Shown here one piece after another: positions 1 to 8,700 of a stretch of DNA of 64,000 nucleotides (the stretch's first letter is position 1; each line of letters opens with the position of its first letter). The DNA lies in the NCBI RefSeq assembly GCF_036227325.1, contig NZ_CP109467.1:124001-188000 (forward strand). Direction: 5' to 3'. The notes below the pieces were generated by a model. It saw only the letters and a program-made list of their open reading frames with translations. It made no database searches and was not told the origin of the DNA. The DNA is from Streptomyces sp. NBC_01465 (lineage in GTDB: Bacteria; Actinomycetota; Actinomycetes; Streptomycetales; Streptomycetaceae). Made by a program: the position numbers and the translations under genes.

Positions 1-1
1 G

Positions 2-412
2 TTCGCCGCTCTGTATGGGCGGGTGCAGGAGTTCTACGCGCACCAGATGCAGCTCCTCGACACGCACGACACCGGGCGCTGGGCGCACACGTTCACCGAG
101 GACGCCGTCCTCGAACTGCCCTCCCTGCCGGGCCCGGTGCGGGCCCGCACCGGGCTCGCCCGCTACGTACGCGCCGGCGCCGCACGGCAGCGGACGGCGG
201 GCGGCCGCCTCAGCCACTGGGTCGGCATGCTCGACGCGCGGCCCCAGGATGACGGCTCCCTGCGCACCCGCTGTTCGGCGCTGGTGTACGCGCCGCCGAG
301 CGAGGGCGGCGCCAACGTCCTGTACGTGTGCGTCATGGAGGACGTCCTGGTCGAGCACCGCGGCGATTGGCGCATCGCGCACCGCCGGGTGACGCGCGAC
401 GACCTGTCCTGA
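2..412 (+). CDS. SnoaL-like / NTF2-fold protein (5' partial)
   Basis: The frame is open from the first bases, so the true start probably lies upstream of the window; an internal GTG at 23 could also serve. The ~130 residues show the pattern of the SnoaL/NTF2-like fold: an N-terminal helix, then a Trp-containing stretch followed by an acidic patch (RWAHTFTEDAVLEL), and a C-terminal strand ending in a DWRIAHR motif. Members act as small cyclases, hydroxylases or binding proteins, often in polyketide clusters. It lies upstream of, and in the same direction as, the condensation-like gene at 548. The fold call is good; the specific role is unknown. Confidence 0.6.
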   Translation, partial: FAALYGRVQEFYAHQMQLLDTHDTGRWAHTFTEDAVLELPSLPGPVRARTGLARYVRAGAARQRTAGGRLSHWVGMLDARPQDDGSLRTRCSALVYAPPSEGGANVLYVCVMEDVLVEHRGDWRIAHRRVTRDDLS

Positions 413-547
413 GCCGGTGTGCCGCGCGGGACGGTCGAGCGGGGCGTCAGGATTGTGTCAGGACTTTGCAGATGCCCTTGTGCATGCTGGAACGATGCCT
501 CTTGGGAAAGGGGAGGGGTCTTCGCCGGCGCGTGCCCCGGACTGCCG

Positions 548-2602
548 ATGACCACTAGCCGCTTCGCACGTCTGCCGCAGGACGAGCCGATCACCGTCGT
601 CGTGGACCTTGGCGGCGGCGCACTGCCCGTGCTCGAGGTGCACGGGCCGATCGAGGCCGCCCGTGTCGAGGCCGCGCTCGAGAGCATCGCCGTACACCGC
701 CCGGACGCGGCCTCCTGGACCGTCGACGTCGAGGGACGGGAGCCCGGTCTCCACACCCTGCGTTTCAAGGACGGGGCGAACGGGGCGGAGAGCGACGTCC
801 CCCTCGGCGCCCTCGCGGACCTGCTCACCCACAGCGGCCGCGGCTCCTTCAGGACGCGCCGGCTGGCCGCGACGCCGCTGCAGCGCGAACTACTGGCGGA
901 CGCCGACGCCCATCCAGGTCCTGACCGGCAGGTCGAGCAGACGGCCTGGGACTGGCGCGGGCCTCTCGACGTGGCCCGGTTCAAGGCGGCCTGGCACTCG
1001 GTGTTCGCCCGCGAGTCCGTGCTGCGCACCACCTTCGACGACCGGGCGGAAGCCGGACTTGTCGTGCACGACGAGGCCGAGCCGCCGTTCGTACGGATGC
1101 CGCACGGCAGTGCCGAGTGGCACTCCCTGGTCGAGGCCGACCGGCGCCGGGGCATCGACCCGCGCCGCCCGGCGCCCCTGCGCATCACCCTGCTCGGCGG
1201 CGGCCCGGCGAGCCCCGCTTTCACCCCGCCGGCCCGCGTCCTGCTCACGTACCACCACGCGCTGCTCGACAGCTGGTCGATCCGGCTCCTGATCCGCGAG
1301 TTCTACCGTGCCTATCTCGCCGGCGGCGAACTGCCGGGCGGGGAGCGCCGGCCGGACATGAGCGACTATCTGGCCTGGCTCGCCGTACAGAGCACGGCGG
1401 CCGCCGAGGACTTCTTCACCAGGGCCGAGACCGGTGAATTCGCGCCCGTACCACCGCTGTTCACCGGTTCGGGCAGCCACGCGGAGGGCCGCTCGCGGCT
1501 GCGCCTGACCGAGCAGGAGACCGCGCGGCTCGTCCACTGGGCCGCCCTCTGGGGCGGCAGCGAGTCCACCGCCCTGCAGGCCGTGTGGGCACTGCTGCTG
1601 TATCGCGCCGGCCGGGCCGAGGGCCCGTCGCAGGTGCGCTTCGCGACCACTGCCGCGGGCCGGAGCATCCTCTTCGACGGGGTGGAGCGGACCCCGGGCG
1701 CGCTGGCCGGGCCCGTACCGCAGTCCGTACTCGTCGACCCGGACGCCACGGTGCCGGGGCTCATCGCCGACCTGCGCGACCGGTGCCTGGACCAGGCCGC
1801 GTACGAGTGGGTGTCGGCGCAGCAGATCCATGCCTGGACCCGTCGGCCGCAACCGCCCGCCGACACCCTGCTCACCTTCGAGACGCCGCCGCGCGTCCCG
1901 AGCGAGCTGGAGGCCGAACTCGCCGCGTCCGGCATCGAGGTGGAGCCGCCGCAGACCCTCGGCGCCCGCACCGCCTACCCGGTCACGCTGATCGCGCACC
2001 ACGACGGGGGCGGCCGTCTGGTCCTCACCGCCTCCTACGACCAGGTGCGGCTCGCGGAGATCACCGATCTGCTCGCGCATGCCGCGCTGCTGCTGCGCGA
2101 ACTCCCGCGGGGTGCCGGTCAGCACACCACCGTCGCCGAGGCCCTCGCCCTGCTGTCCGGGATGGGCACCGCCGCCGGTCCCGCGGAGCCCGCACCACAG
2201 GCGCCCGACACACCGCCGGCCGTACTGCGCCACGCCGTACCCGAGAACTCCGGCACCGTCGGCCTGCTGCGGGCCCCCGGCATCTCGCGCGCCTTCTACG
2301 ACCAACTCGCCCACGCCTACGAGGGACCCGGAGAACTTCTGCTCATCGACCCCGTCCCGGTGGGCGGCGCCCAGGCCGAAGCCGCCGCACGCGCCGTGTA
2401 CGACGCGCTCGGCTCCCGCATCCGGCACGGCGGCGTGCTGGCGCTCGCCGCGTTCTCCGGTGACGGCGTCTCCGCCTGCGCGATCGCCCGCCTCGCGGCG
2501 GCGGACGGCCACCGGCCGCTCGCCGTCGTCCTCGACGCGTCCGGCACCGCACCCGACGAACTGGCGCGCATGCTCACGGCGGCCGTGGCACTCCGGCCCT
2601 GA
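548..2602 (+). CDS. Stand-alone condensation-TE-like didomain protein (C-TE 1)
   Basis: 684 aa from ATG 548. Residues ~95-530 match an NRPS condensation domain: an LxGPLDxxxFxxAW-like start and an HHxxxD motif at His236/His237/Asp241, where the usual Gly after Asp is Ser. The last ~120 residues resemble a thioesterase/alpha-beta hydrolase: a GxSxGG-like nucleophile region survives as AFSGDG, followed by a strand ending LAVVLDA. There is no adenylation or carrier domain, so any substrate must come from a carrier in trans. It is a full-length paralogue of the protein at 15991-18042. The start was chosen by homology with that paralogue; the purine-rich region is rather far upstream, so a longer N-terminus is possible. 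Confidence 0.75.
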   Translation: MTTSRFARLPQDEPITVVVDLGGGALPVLEVHGPIEAARVEAALESIAVHRPDAASWTVDVEGREPGLHTLRFKDGANGAESDVPLGALADLLTHSGRGSFRTRRLAATPLQRELLADADAHPGPDRQVEQTAWDWRGPLDVARFKAAWHSVFARESVLRTTFDDRAEAGLVVHDEAEPPFVRMPHGSAEWHSLVEADRRRGIDPRRPAPLRITLLGGGPASPAFTPPARVLLTYHHALLDSWSIRLLIREFYRAYLAGGELPGGERRPDMSDYLAWLAVQSTAAAEDFFTRAETGEFAPVPPLFTGSGSHAEGRSRLRLTEQETARLVHWAALWGGSESTALQAVWALLLYRAGRAEGPSQVRFATTAAGRSILFDGVERTPGALAGPVPQSVLVDPDATVPGLIADLRDRCLDQAAYEWVSAQQIHAWTRRPQPPADTLLTFETPPRVPSELEAELAASGIEVEPPQTLGARTAYPVTLIAHHDGGGRLVLTASYDQVRLAEITDLLAHAALLLRELPRGAGQHTTVAEALALLSGMGTAAGPAEPAPQAPDTPPAVLRHAVPENSGTVGLLRAPGISRAFYDQLAHAYEGPGELLLIDPVPVGGAQAEAAARAVYDALGSRIRHGGVLALAAFSGDGVSACAIARLAAADGHRPLAVVLDASGTAPDELARMLTAAVALRP

Positions 2603-2650
2603 ACTGCCCCCCGTACGCACCCAATTCAGCGAGATGCCGAGGAGGCAGCC

Positions 2651-2989
2651 ATGGAGGAACCCGCCCCGCGGCCCGTACGGCCGGCGCGCAAGGACGAGAT
2701 CGTCTCCCGGGCCTGGGCCGAGGCGCTGGCGATGGCCTGCGGGGACTCCGACCACGCCGGACGCCCGCCGGGCGAACTGGTGGCCGCCGCCCTCAAGGTC
2801 CACCGGGCGCTGTCGCGGGGGCTCAAACAGGGCGTGCCGGTCACGGCCTTCGGGCCGGACGGCGGCGTACGAGGGCTCGCAGCCTTCGTGGCGGTGTACG
2901 CGGCCCAGCAGGACGGGTCGCTAGACGGACCGCCCCTCGGGCCCGCTCGAGGCCGCCTCCGCACGACCGGCCAGCCGCGGCAGCAGTAA
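2651..2989 (+). CDS. Small protein of unknown function
   Basis: 112 aa from ATG 2651, preceded by GAGGAGG at good spacing and 48 nt downstream of the C-TE-like gene, so probably in the same operon. I recognise no domain. It has a Pro/Arg-rich N-terminus, then a helical Ala-rich segment; the last ~20 residues are Gly/Arg/Gln-rich. Its 3' end overlaps the convergent TetR gene by about 69 nt, which is unusual and may mean the real protein is shorter or that the pair is antisense-coupled. Confidence 0.5.
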   Translation: MEEPAPRPVRPARKDEIVSRAWAEALAMACGDSDHAGRPPGELVAAALKVHRALSRGLKQGVPVTAFGPDGGVRGLAAFVAVYAAQQDGSLDGPPLGPARGRLRTTGQPRQQ

Positions 2990-3541
2990 CTCCCAGAAGC
3001 GGTCGATCCTCGAGCGGTCGAGCCACTCCGGGTTCCACGAACCGAGCACCTCGAAGCCCACGGTGGCCGCCACGACGATCGGCGCCACCTGTTCATGGGA
3101 CGTCCCGTCGGCGAGCTTCCCCTCCCGCTCGGCCCGCTCCAGCTGGCGCTCCACCCAGTGCTGCCACTGCTGCCGCAGGCCTGCATCGCCCCGGCCCCTG
3201 GCCGGATCGCCGCACAGCCCGAAGCCGGCGCGCACGACGACGTCGTCCGCGATCAGGCCCAGCAGACCGTACGTGGCGTCCACCAGCGCCTGCAGCGGGT
3301 CGTCCGAGGCCTCTGCCGACTCGACGATCCGGGCCACGGCGACAGCTGCCGCGTCCTCCACGGCGTCAGCCAGCACCGCCTTGCTCTCGAAGTGGAAGTG
3401 GAGCGCGCCGTTGCTCACCCCCGCGGTGCGGCTGATCGTGGTGAGCGAAGCGAGCGTGAACCCTTCCCCGGCAAACGCCTCGGCGGCCGCGCGGATCAGC
3501 GCCTGCCTGGTACGGGCTGCTCGCTCCTGCTTCACCATCAT
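2921..3541 (-). CDS. ScbR/ArpA-like TetR regulator (paralogue 1)
   Basis: 206 aa from ATG 3541, which has GGAG 7 nt upstream; ATG 3538 is an alternative. The N-terminus (VKQERAARTRQALIRAA) and the HTH (GVSNGALHFHFESK) are characteristic of the gamma-butyrolactone receptor branch of TetR. Paralogues lie at 22366 and 23440. This copy shares the LHFHF recognition helix with the 22366 copy and not LYFHF as in true ScbR-type receptors, so it may be a pseudo-receptor. A palindromic operator-like site (3593-3610) lies just upstream and suggests autoregulation or cross-regulation by the receptor. The protein probably represses nearby biosynthetic genes. Confidence 0.85.
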   Translation of the reverse strand: MMVKQERAARTRQALIRAAAEAFAGEGFTLASLTTISRTAGVSNGALHFHFESKAVLADAVEDAAAVAVARIVESAEASDDPLQALVDATYGLLGLIADDVVVRAGFGLCGDPARGRGDAGLRQQWQHWVERQLERAEREGKLADGTSHEQVAPIVVAATVGFEVLGSWNPEWLDRSRIDRFWELLLPRLAGRAEAASSGPEGRSV

Positions 3542-3592
3542 GCGCACGCTCCGCCGTTCGTTGCGGTTCTCACTGGAGAAGGGCAGGCTAAC

Positions 3593-3610
3593 AAACCGCC
3601 TGTGCGGTTT
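3593..3610. promoter_or_regulatory. ARE-like operator (AAACCG-N6-CGGTTT)
   Basis: Perfect 6-bp inverted repeat AAACCG/CGGTTT separated by 6 nt (cctgtg), 52 nt upstream of the TetR start at 3541. The same arms and spacing recur at 25696-25713 before the P450, with variants at 22227, 22349, 23016 and 23146. This matches the idea of autoregulatory elements bound by gamma-butyrolactone receptors. Confidence 0.65.
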
Positions 3611-3653
3611 CTAGTCATGATCTCAAAGCTCGGACAGCCCTTACTTCCCGCTT

Positions 3654-4811
3654 CTACGCGGGGAACTGGAGGAGCCTGCCGCCCACCGGCGTCAGATGAC
3701 GTACGGCCCTGAGCGGCGTGCAGGGCTCCGCCGCCGGCGCCAGCACTTCCCGCAGCGCCTCGACAAAGCGGTCGACGTCCTGCGACGAACTGTCGTGGTG
3801 CAGCGAGACGCGCACCGCAGTGGTGACATCGCACCCGGGCAGATGCAGCGGGGTCTCCTGGCCGACCGTCTTCCATACGACGACACCGCGGTCCGCGAGC
3901 TCCCGGCGGATCCGCGCAGCGGGCAGCCGGTCGTGCCGGAAGGTGAGAACGGCGGACTGCTGCCGGCCGGGGGCGATGAGTTCGATCCCGGGCTCCTTCC
4001 CGACGGCGGCGCGCAGGCTGTCGGCGAGCTCCATGTCCGGGGCGCTCGCCCGGTGTTCGGCCAGGGCCGCGTTCAGCGCGACGACGGCCGCCCCGTGCGG
4101 AGTCGTCTGCGGCTCCGCGCCGCGCGGAGGCAGGGCATCCCGCAACTTCGGTGTGGTGCAGGCGAATCCGATCGACTGCGGGCCGCCCAGGAATCGCCAG
4201 CCGTCGCCGGTCAGCAGGTCGCAGCCGATGCGGGAGACGTCCACGGGGAGCTGGCCCACGGAGTACGAGGCATCGACCGCGTACAGGCAGCGGTGCGGGG
4301 CGAGGATGCGGCCGATGTCCTCGACCGGGTTGACGATGCCGCAGCTTGCCGGAACGTGGGTCACGGAGACGAGCGCGACGTCGTCGCCGATGTGCGCGGC
4401 CATCCACTCGAGGTCCAGGTCGCCGTCCGGGCGCAGCGGAATGACGTCCAGCCCGCAGTGCGTGCGGTCGCGCAGGGCATAGAGGGCGGTCAGCTGCGCG
4501 AAGCCCTCGTACGGGGTCGTCCAGATGCGGTCGCCGGGGCCGAGCGGGAGTCGTCCGACCAGGGTGGCGAACGCGTCGGCCGCACCGGTGAACAGCCCGG
4601 TGTCACCGGCCGGTGCGTGCAGCAGGCCGGCCAGACGTGCGCCGAGCTCGTCGAGCACGACGTCGTCGAGGTACTCCTCCAGCTCGTACGCACCATGCAG
4701 GTCGTCGTGCCGGGTCCACTCCGTGAGGGCCGCGCGGGCGGCAGCCGGCATGGGGCCCAGACCGGCCGCGTCCAGGTGAACCCGAGGTTCGCCGTCAGTC
4801 GTCGTGATCAT
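3654..4811 (-). CDS. Class-V aminotransferase-like protein lacking the PLP lysine
   Basis: 385 aa from ATG 4811 (GGAGGAGG 8-15 nt upstream). The overall fold matches fold-type-I PLP enzymes of aminotransferase class V (cysteine desulfurase, isopenicillin epimerase and EgtE relatives): a VSVTHVPASCGIVNP stretch, the cofactor-ring Asp in YAVDASYSVGQLPVDV, and the FLGGP loop. At the place of the family HK(W/F)LxGP lysine the sequence reads GWRFLGGP, so Arg206 (codon CGA) replaces the lysine that normally forms the Schiff base. It may be a binding or regulatory protein or use another chemistry. It is transcribed away from the repeat-protein gene at 5224. Confidence 0.75.
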   Translation of the reverse strand: MITTTDGEPRVHLDAAGLGPMPAAARAALTEWTRHDDLHGAYELEEYLDDVVLDELGARLAGLLHAPAGDTGLFTGAADAFATLVGRLPLGPGDRIWTTPYEGFAQLTALYALRDRTHCGLDVIPLRPDGDLDLEWMAAHIGDDVALVSVTHVPASCGIVNPVEDIGRILAPHRCLYAVDASYSVGQLPVDVSRIGCDLLTGDGWRFLGGPQSIGFACTTPKLRDALPPRGAEPQTTPHGAAVVALNAALAEHRASAPDMELADSLRAAVGKEPGIELIAPGRQQSAVLTFRHDRLPAARIRRELADRGVVVWKTVGQETPLHLPGCDVTTAVRVSLHHDSSSQDVDRFVEALREVLAPAAEPCTPLRAVRHLTPVGGRLLQFPA

Positions 4812-5223
4812 GTCCGGGCCTCCTCCCACTCCATGTGGCAATTCATTGCCTGTGTCTTGGCAACATCTTGCCAAGACAATTGGAGAATTGGCAACACCCG
4901 CTCCGGCGGCGCTCTAGTAAGGGCTTTCGGACGGCCCTAAAAGGCCCCTTGCTCCATCGGACCCCGGTTCGGCCCAGATGAGTTCTCCAGCATTTGCCAA
5001 TTTTGCCAAGTGATCCAATATTCTGCCAAGAAACGACATCTATGCAGGTCGGAGGCGTGCATGGATGAATTCCCAGAGGCCTTTCCGCCCCCCTGGATCA
5101 CTTATGGCGCCTTTCTCGATTGAATATCCACCAATTCGCGAGAGATACCCGAGATGTCCTTGCCAATCTTCTTGGCAGAAGGTTGCCAAACGGCAATCGA
5201 GAAGTTGCCACAGAGGAGTCACC
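4812..5223. other. Divergent intergenic region with a TTGCCAA motif array
   Basis: 412 bp between the aminotransferase-like gene (-) and the repeat-protein gene (+), with no coding pattern. It is AT-richer than its surroundings and holds about ten TTGCC/GGCAA half-sites, for example near 4857, 4869, 4888, 4994, 5003, 5160, 5172, 5183 and 5205. They form several inverted pairs, such as 5161-5177 (TGCCAA-N5-TTGGCA) and 5183-5196 (TTGCC-N4-GGCAA). It likely holds both divergent promoters and a multi-site operator. Confidence 0.6.
4853..4878. promoter_or_regulatory. Perfect 11-bp inverted repeat
   Basis: Arms TGTCTTGGCAA and TTGCCAAGACA match perfectly around a 4-nt spacer (catc), 42 bp upstream of the aminotransferase-like start. 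It is the strongest member of the TTGCCAA array and is a likely regulator-binding site. A hairpin role cannot be excluded. Confidence 0.6.
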
Positions 5224-5691
5224 ATGAACCGCATCGCCCGCATCGCCACCACCGTCGCCGCCGTCGCCGCCACCGCCCTCACCGGGGTCGCCACCGCAGA
5301 GGCCGCCGGCCACGCGATCAAGGTGACGACGTCGAGCACCTCGGCGCAGGCCTCGCCCTCGGACATCTCCGACCCGATCGCCCCGGCGGACATCAGCGAC
5401 CCGGCGCCGGCCCCGGTCACCCCGGCCGACATCTCGGACCCGATCGCCCCGGGCAAGGCCACCCCCGCCGACATCTCGGACCCGATCGCCCCGGGCAAGG
5501 CCACGCCGGCAGACATCTCCGACCCGGTTTCCCCCGCGGACATCAGCGACCCGGCGCCGGCCCCGGTCGTCCCCGCCGACATCTCCGACCCGATCGCGCC
5601 GATCAAGGTCACCCCGGCCGACATCTCGGACCCGATCTCCCCGGCCGACATCAGCGACCCGGCGCCCGCCCCGGCCACCGCCGCCGTCTGA
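5224..5691 (+). CDS. Secreted Asp-Ile-Ser-Asp-Pro repeat protein
   Basis: 155 aa from ATG 5224 (GAGGAG upstream). Residues 1 to about 28 are a Sec signal peptide with an AEA-A cleavage pattern. The rest is low-complexity: nine copies of (P)ADISDP (the first is PSDISDP) separated by short Pro/Ala linkers (IA, APAPVT, IAPGKAT, VS, APAPVV, IAPIKVT, IS). There is no Cys and no aromatic residue in the mature part. Regular acidic repeats in a secreted protein could bind calcium or the wall, or be a multi-core peptide precursor; I cannot assign a function. It lies 67 bp upstream of the NRPS-like gene, same strand, and downstream of the TTGCCAA array. Confidence 0.75.
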   Translation: MNRIARIATTVAAVAATALTGVATAEAAGHAIKVTTSSTSAQASPSDISDPIAPADISDPAPAPVTPADISDPIAPGKATPADISDPIAPGKATPADISDPVSPADISDPAPAPVVPADISDPIAPIKVTPADISDPISPADISDPAPAPATAAV

Positions 5692-5758
5692 TCCGCACCC
5701 CAGAAGCCCCCGCCGGACCTTGCCGAACCAGCAGCAGACGCCTCATGAGGAGCCAGTG

Positions 5759-8700
5759 ATGTCGGTCCTGTCGGTCTCCGACCTCGTCGAGCAGTACGTC
5801 CGTACGCGGCCCGACGCGACCGCGCTCACCTGCCCGAGCGATGCAGGCGCCCCCCTCTCCCTCACGTACCGGGAGTTGAGCGCGGCCGCCAATCGCCTCG
5901 CCGCCCACCTGCGGGCCCGCGGTGTAAGGCCCGGCGACCGGGTCGTGACCGCGCTGCGCCCCGGACCGGACACCGTGATCGCGCTGCTCGCCGTCGTACG
6001 AACCGGTGCGGCCTCCGTACCCGTCGACCCCGCAGGCCCCGCCGAGCGCCGCCGCCCGATCGTCCTCGACAGCACCGCCCGGGCGGTTCTCACCCGGGCC
6101 GGGGGCCGGGACGACTACCAGGGCCTCGACACGACGGTCGTGGACCTCGACGCCGACTCCGACGAGATCGCCGCGCGCCCCGCCACGCTCCCCGAGACGA
6201 CGGCCGGACCGGACGACGCCTGCTACATCACCTACGCCTCCGAGCCCGGCGCCGCCCCCGAGCGCGTCGTCGTACCGCACCGGGCCGTCCTCGACTTCGC
6301 CCGCTCCAACGGCTACTTGCACCTGCCCGCGTCCGACGCCGGGGCCCCGGACACGGGCCCCGCCGACGCCGGCACCTTCGAGGTCTGGACGACGCTCGCC
6401 GCCGGGGCCCGACGCGTGGGCCTCGTCAAGGAGATCCTGGGAGACGAGGAGCTGCGCCACGGCCGGGGCGGCGCCCCGGAGCAGATCCGGGAGCTCTCCC
6501 GGCGCCGGGTCCTGGAGATCGGTGAGGGCAACGGACTGCTGCCGGGGCACCTGGCCCACGCCCCGGAGTGCGAGGAGTGCTGGGGCGCCGAGGACACCAC
6601 CGGCCTTCCCACGGACCACTTCGACACGATCGTGGTCGACTCGATGCTTCAGTCCCTGCCGAGCCTCGCCCACCTGCGGACCCTCGTCGAGCGGGCTCTG
6701 CCTCTGCTCGCGCCGGGCGGTGCACTGCTCCTGGGCGATCTGCGCAACCTCGACCTCGGCGGCCGGGGGGAGCCGGAGCCCGGACTCCTCCTCTCCCCCG
6801 CCCTGTTCGACGAGCTCGTCCGTGAACTGCCGGCCGTGCGCGCCGTGGACGTACGCGCCAAACGGGACGTCCACCCCGACGAGCCGACGCGCTACCGGTA
6901 CGAAGCCGTGCTCCACACCGCCGAGCCGGTGGCCGATCTCTCCGGCGCGCCCGTGCTGCGCTGGGGGCAGGACGTTTCCTCGGCAGCCGGGGCGACCGCC
7001 CTCCTCGAAGCAGCACGCCCCGCCGTACTGCGTCTCTCCGCAGTTCCCAACCCCCGCCTCCAGGACCTGGAGGGAACCGACCCTGAGGAACTGTGCGCGG
7101 CCGGTGAAATCGTGGGGTACCTGGCGCTGCCGACCTGGTCGGCGCAGGGCGCCGCACTGCTCGACATCGTCTACGTCGACCCGGACCAGGTGCCGGCGGG
7201 ACCGCTGACCGGTGTGTACGCGGCCGCGGCCGTCGCCGAACGGACAGGCACCCAGCCGGGCAGCCCGATCCAGGAGATCGTCCGCGATCTCTTCGCCGAG
7301 GTGCTGGAGGTGCCGCGCAGTCAGGTGTTCGCCGACTCCGACTTCTTCCGCACCGGCGGCCATGCGCCGGCCGCGGCCCGGCTGCTGTCCCGGGTCCGCG
7401 CGACGCTGGGCGCCGACCCGGGCAGCCGGGCGCTGTACGAGGCGCCGACCCCGGCCGCGTTCGCCGCACTGCTCGGCGACGGCCCGGTCGCGGCCGCCGG
7501 GCCCGTCCGCTCGGGCGCGGACAGCGCCGTACTCCCCCTGCGGCTGCGGGGCGCACTGAACCAGCGGGCTCTCGACGAGGCCCTCGAGGATCTGGGCAAC
7601 CGTCACGAGGCGCTGCGCAACTCGAGGATCGGATCGGCCGGCACCCGGCTGCGTACCCTCTCCCCGGACGACCACCTCCTGGACCTGGCGCTCCCCGCCA
7701 CCTCGGTCGACCTCTGGTCGCATCTGCCGCTGGCCGCCGAGCTGGCCCGGGCCTACGGTGCCCGCGCGACCGGCGGCACCCCGCACCGCGCGCCGGCCGG
7801 TCTCGACGCGGCGCCGCGCGCGCTCTTCGGCGACACGCCGCCCACCCTGCTGCCGGGCGGCTCCGTCCCGCTGCCCCACGATTCCTGCGGCACCGTAGAA
7901 GTCGAGCTGGACGATCAACTGCACACACGGCTGGCCGAGTTCGCGGCCGCGCACGGCACCACCCTGTTCATGGTGGCGCACGCGGCACTCGCCGCCCTGC
8001 TGAGCCGGCTCGGCGCGGGCGACGCCGACGGCCACGTCACGGTCGCCGCGCAGGTGCCGGCCCGTCACAGCGCCGGGCTGTGCGGTGCGGTCGGCCCCTA
8101 CGGGCGCACGCTGGCCCTGTCGGTGGACACATCAGGGGATGCGGCAGAGCCGACCTTCGGTGAACTGCTGCACCGGGTACGTACGACGGACCTGGCCGCC
8201 TACCGGGACGGCGCGAGCGCACTGGCCTTGCCGGGCGGAGTCGCCCTCACGGTGCTGCAGGAGCCGGCGGGCCGGTTCGAGGCGGCCGGGCTCACAGTGT
8301 GGCCCGAGCACCCTCAACTCCCCCTGGCGGACGCCGACTTGGGAATCACACTCACCGAACGGCAGACACCTGCGGGCGACTGCGCGGGGATCCGCCTCGC
8401 CGCCGCCTACCGCCAGGAGTCGGTCGGTGAAGGGACCGCGACCGAGCTGGCCGGCCGACTCGTCGCCGTACTGGAAGCGGCCATCGACGACCCGACGCTC
8501 CCCCTCGACCGTCTGTGCCCGCTGTCCGGACCGGCCGTCCAAGGCGGTACGTGGGAGGCGCTGCCCGGCACGGACGCCGCACTGCCCGCGGAGAACGTGG
8601 CCGCGCTGTTCGCCGCGCAGGTCTCCCGCGCCCCTCAGGCACCGGCGGTGCCCGGCCTGGCCTACGGCGAACTCGACGCCCGCGCCGACCTGTTGGCGCA

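Noticed and set aside
890..2803. 637-codon minus-strand frame opposite the C-TE 1 gene
   Set aside because: Low-complexity Gly/Arg composition and no family signature; the plus-strand gene explains the region.
5370..5680. CRISPR-like regular DNA repeats
   Set aside because: Repeats are in frame, encode ADISDP units and lack unique spacers of constant length; they are coding repeats.
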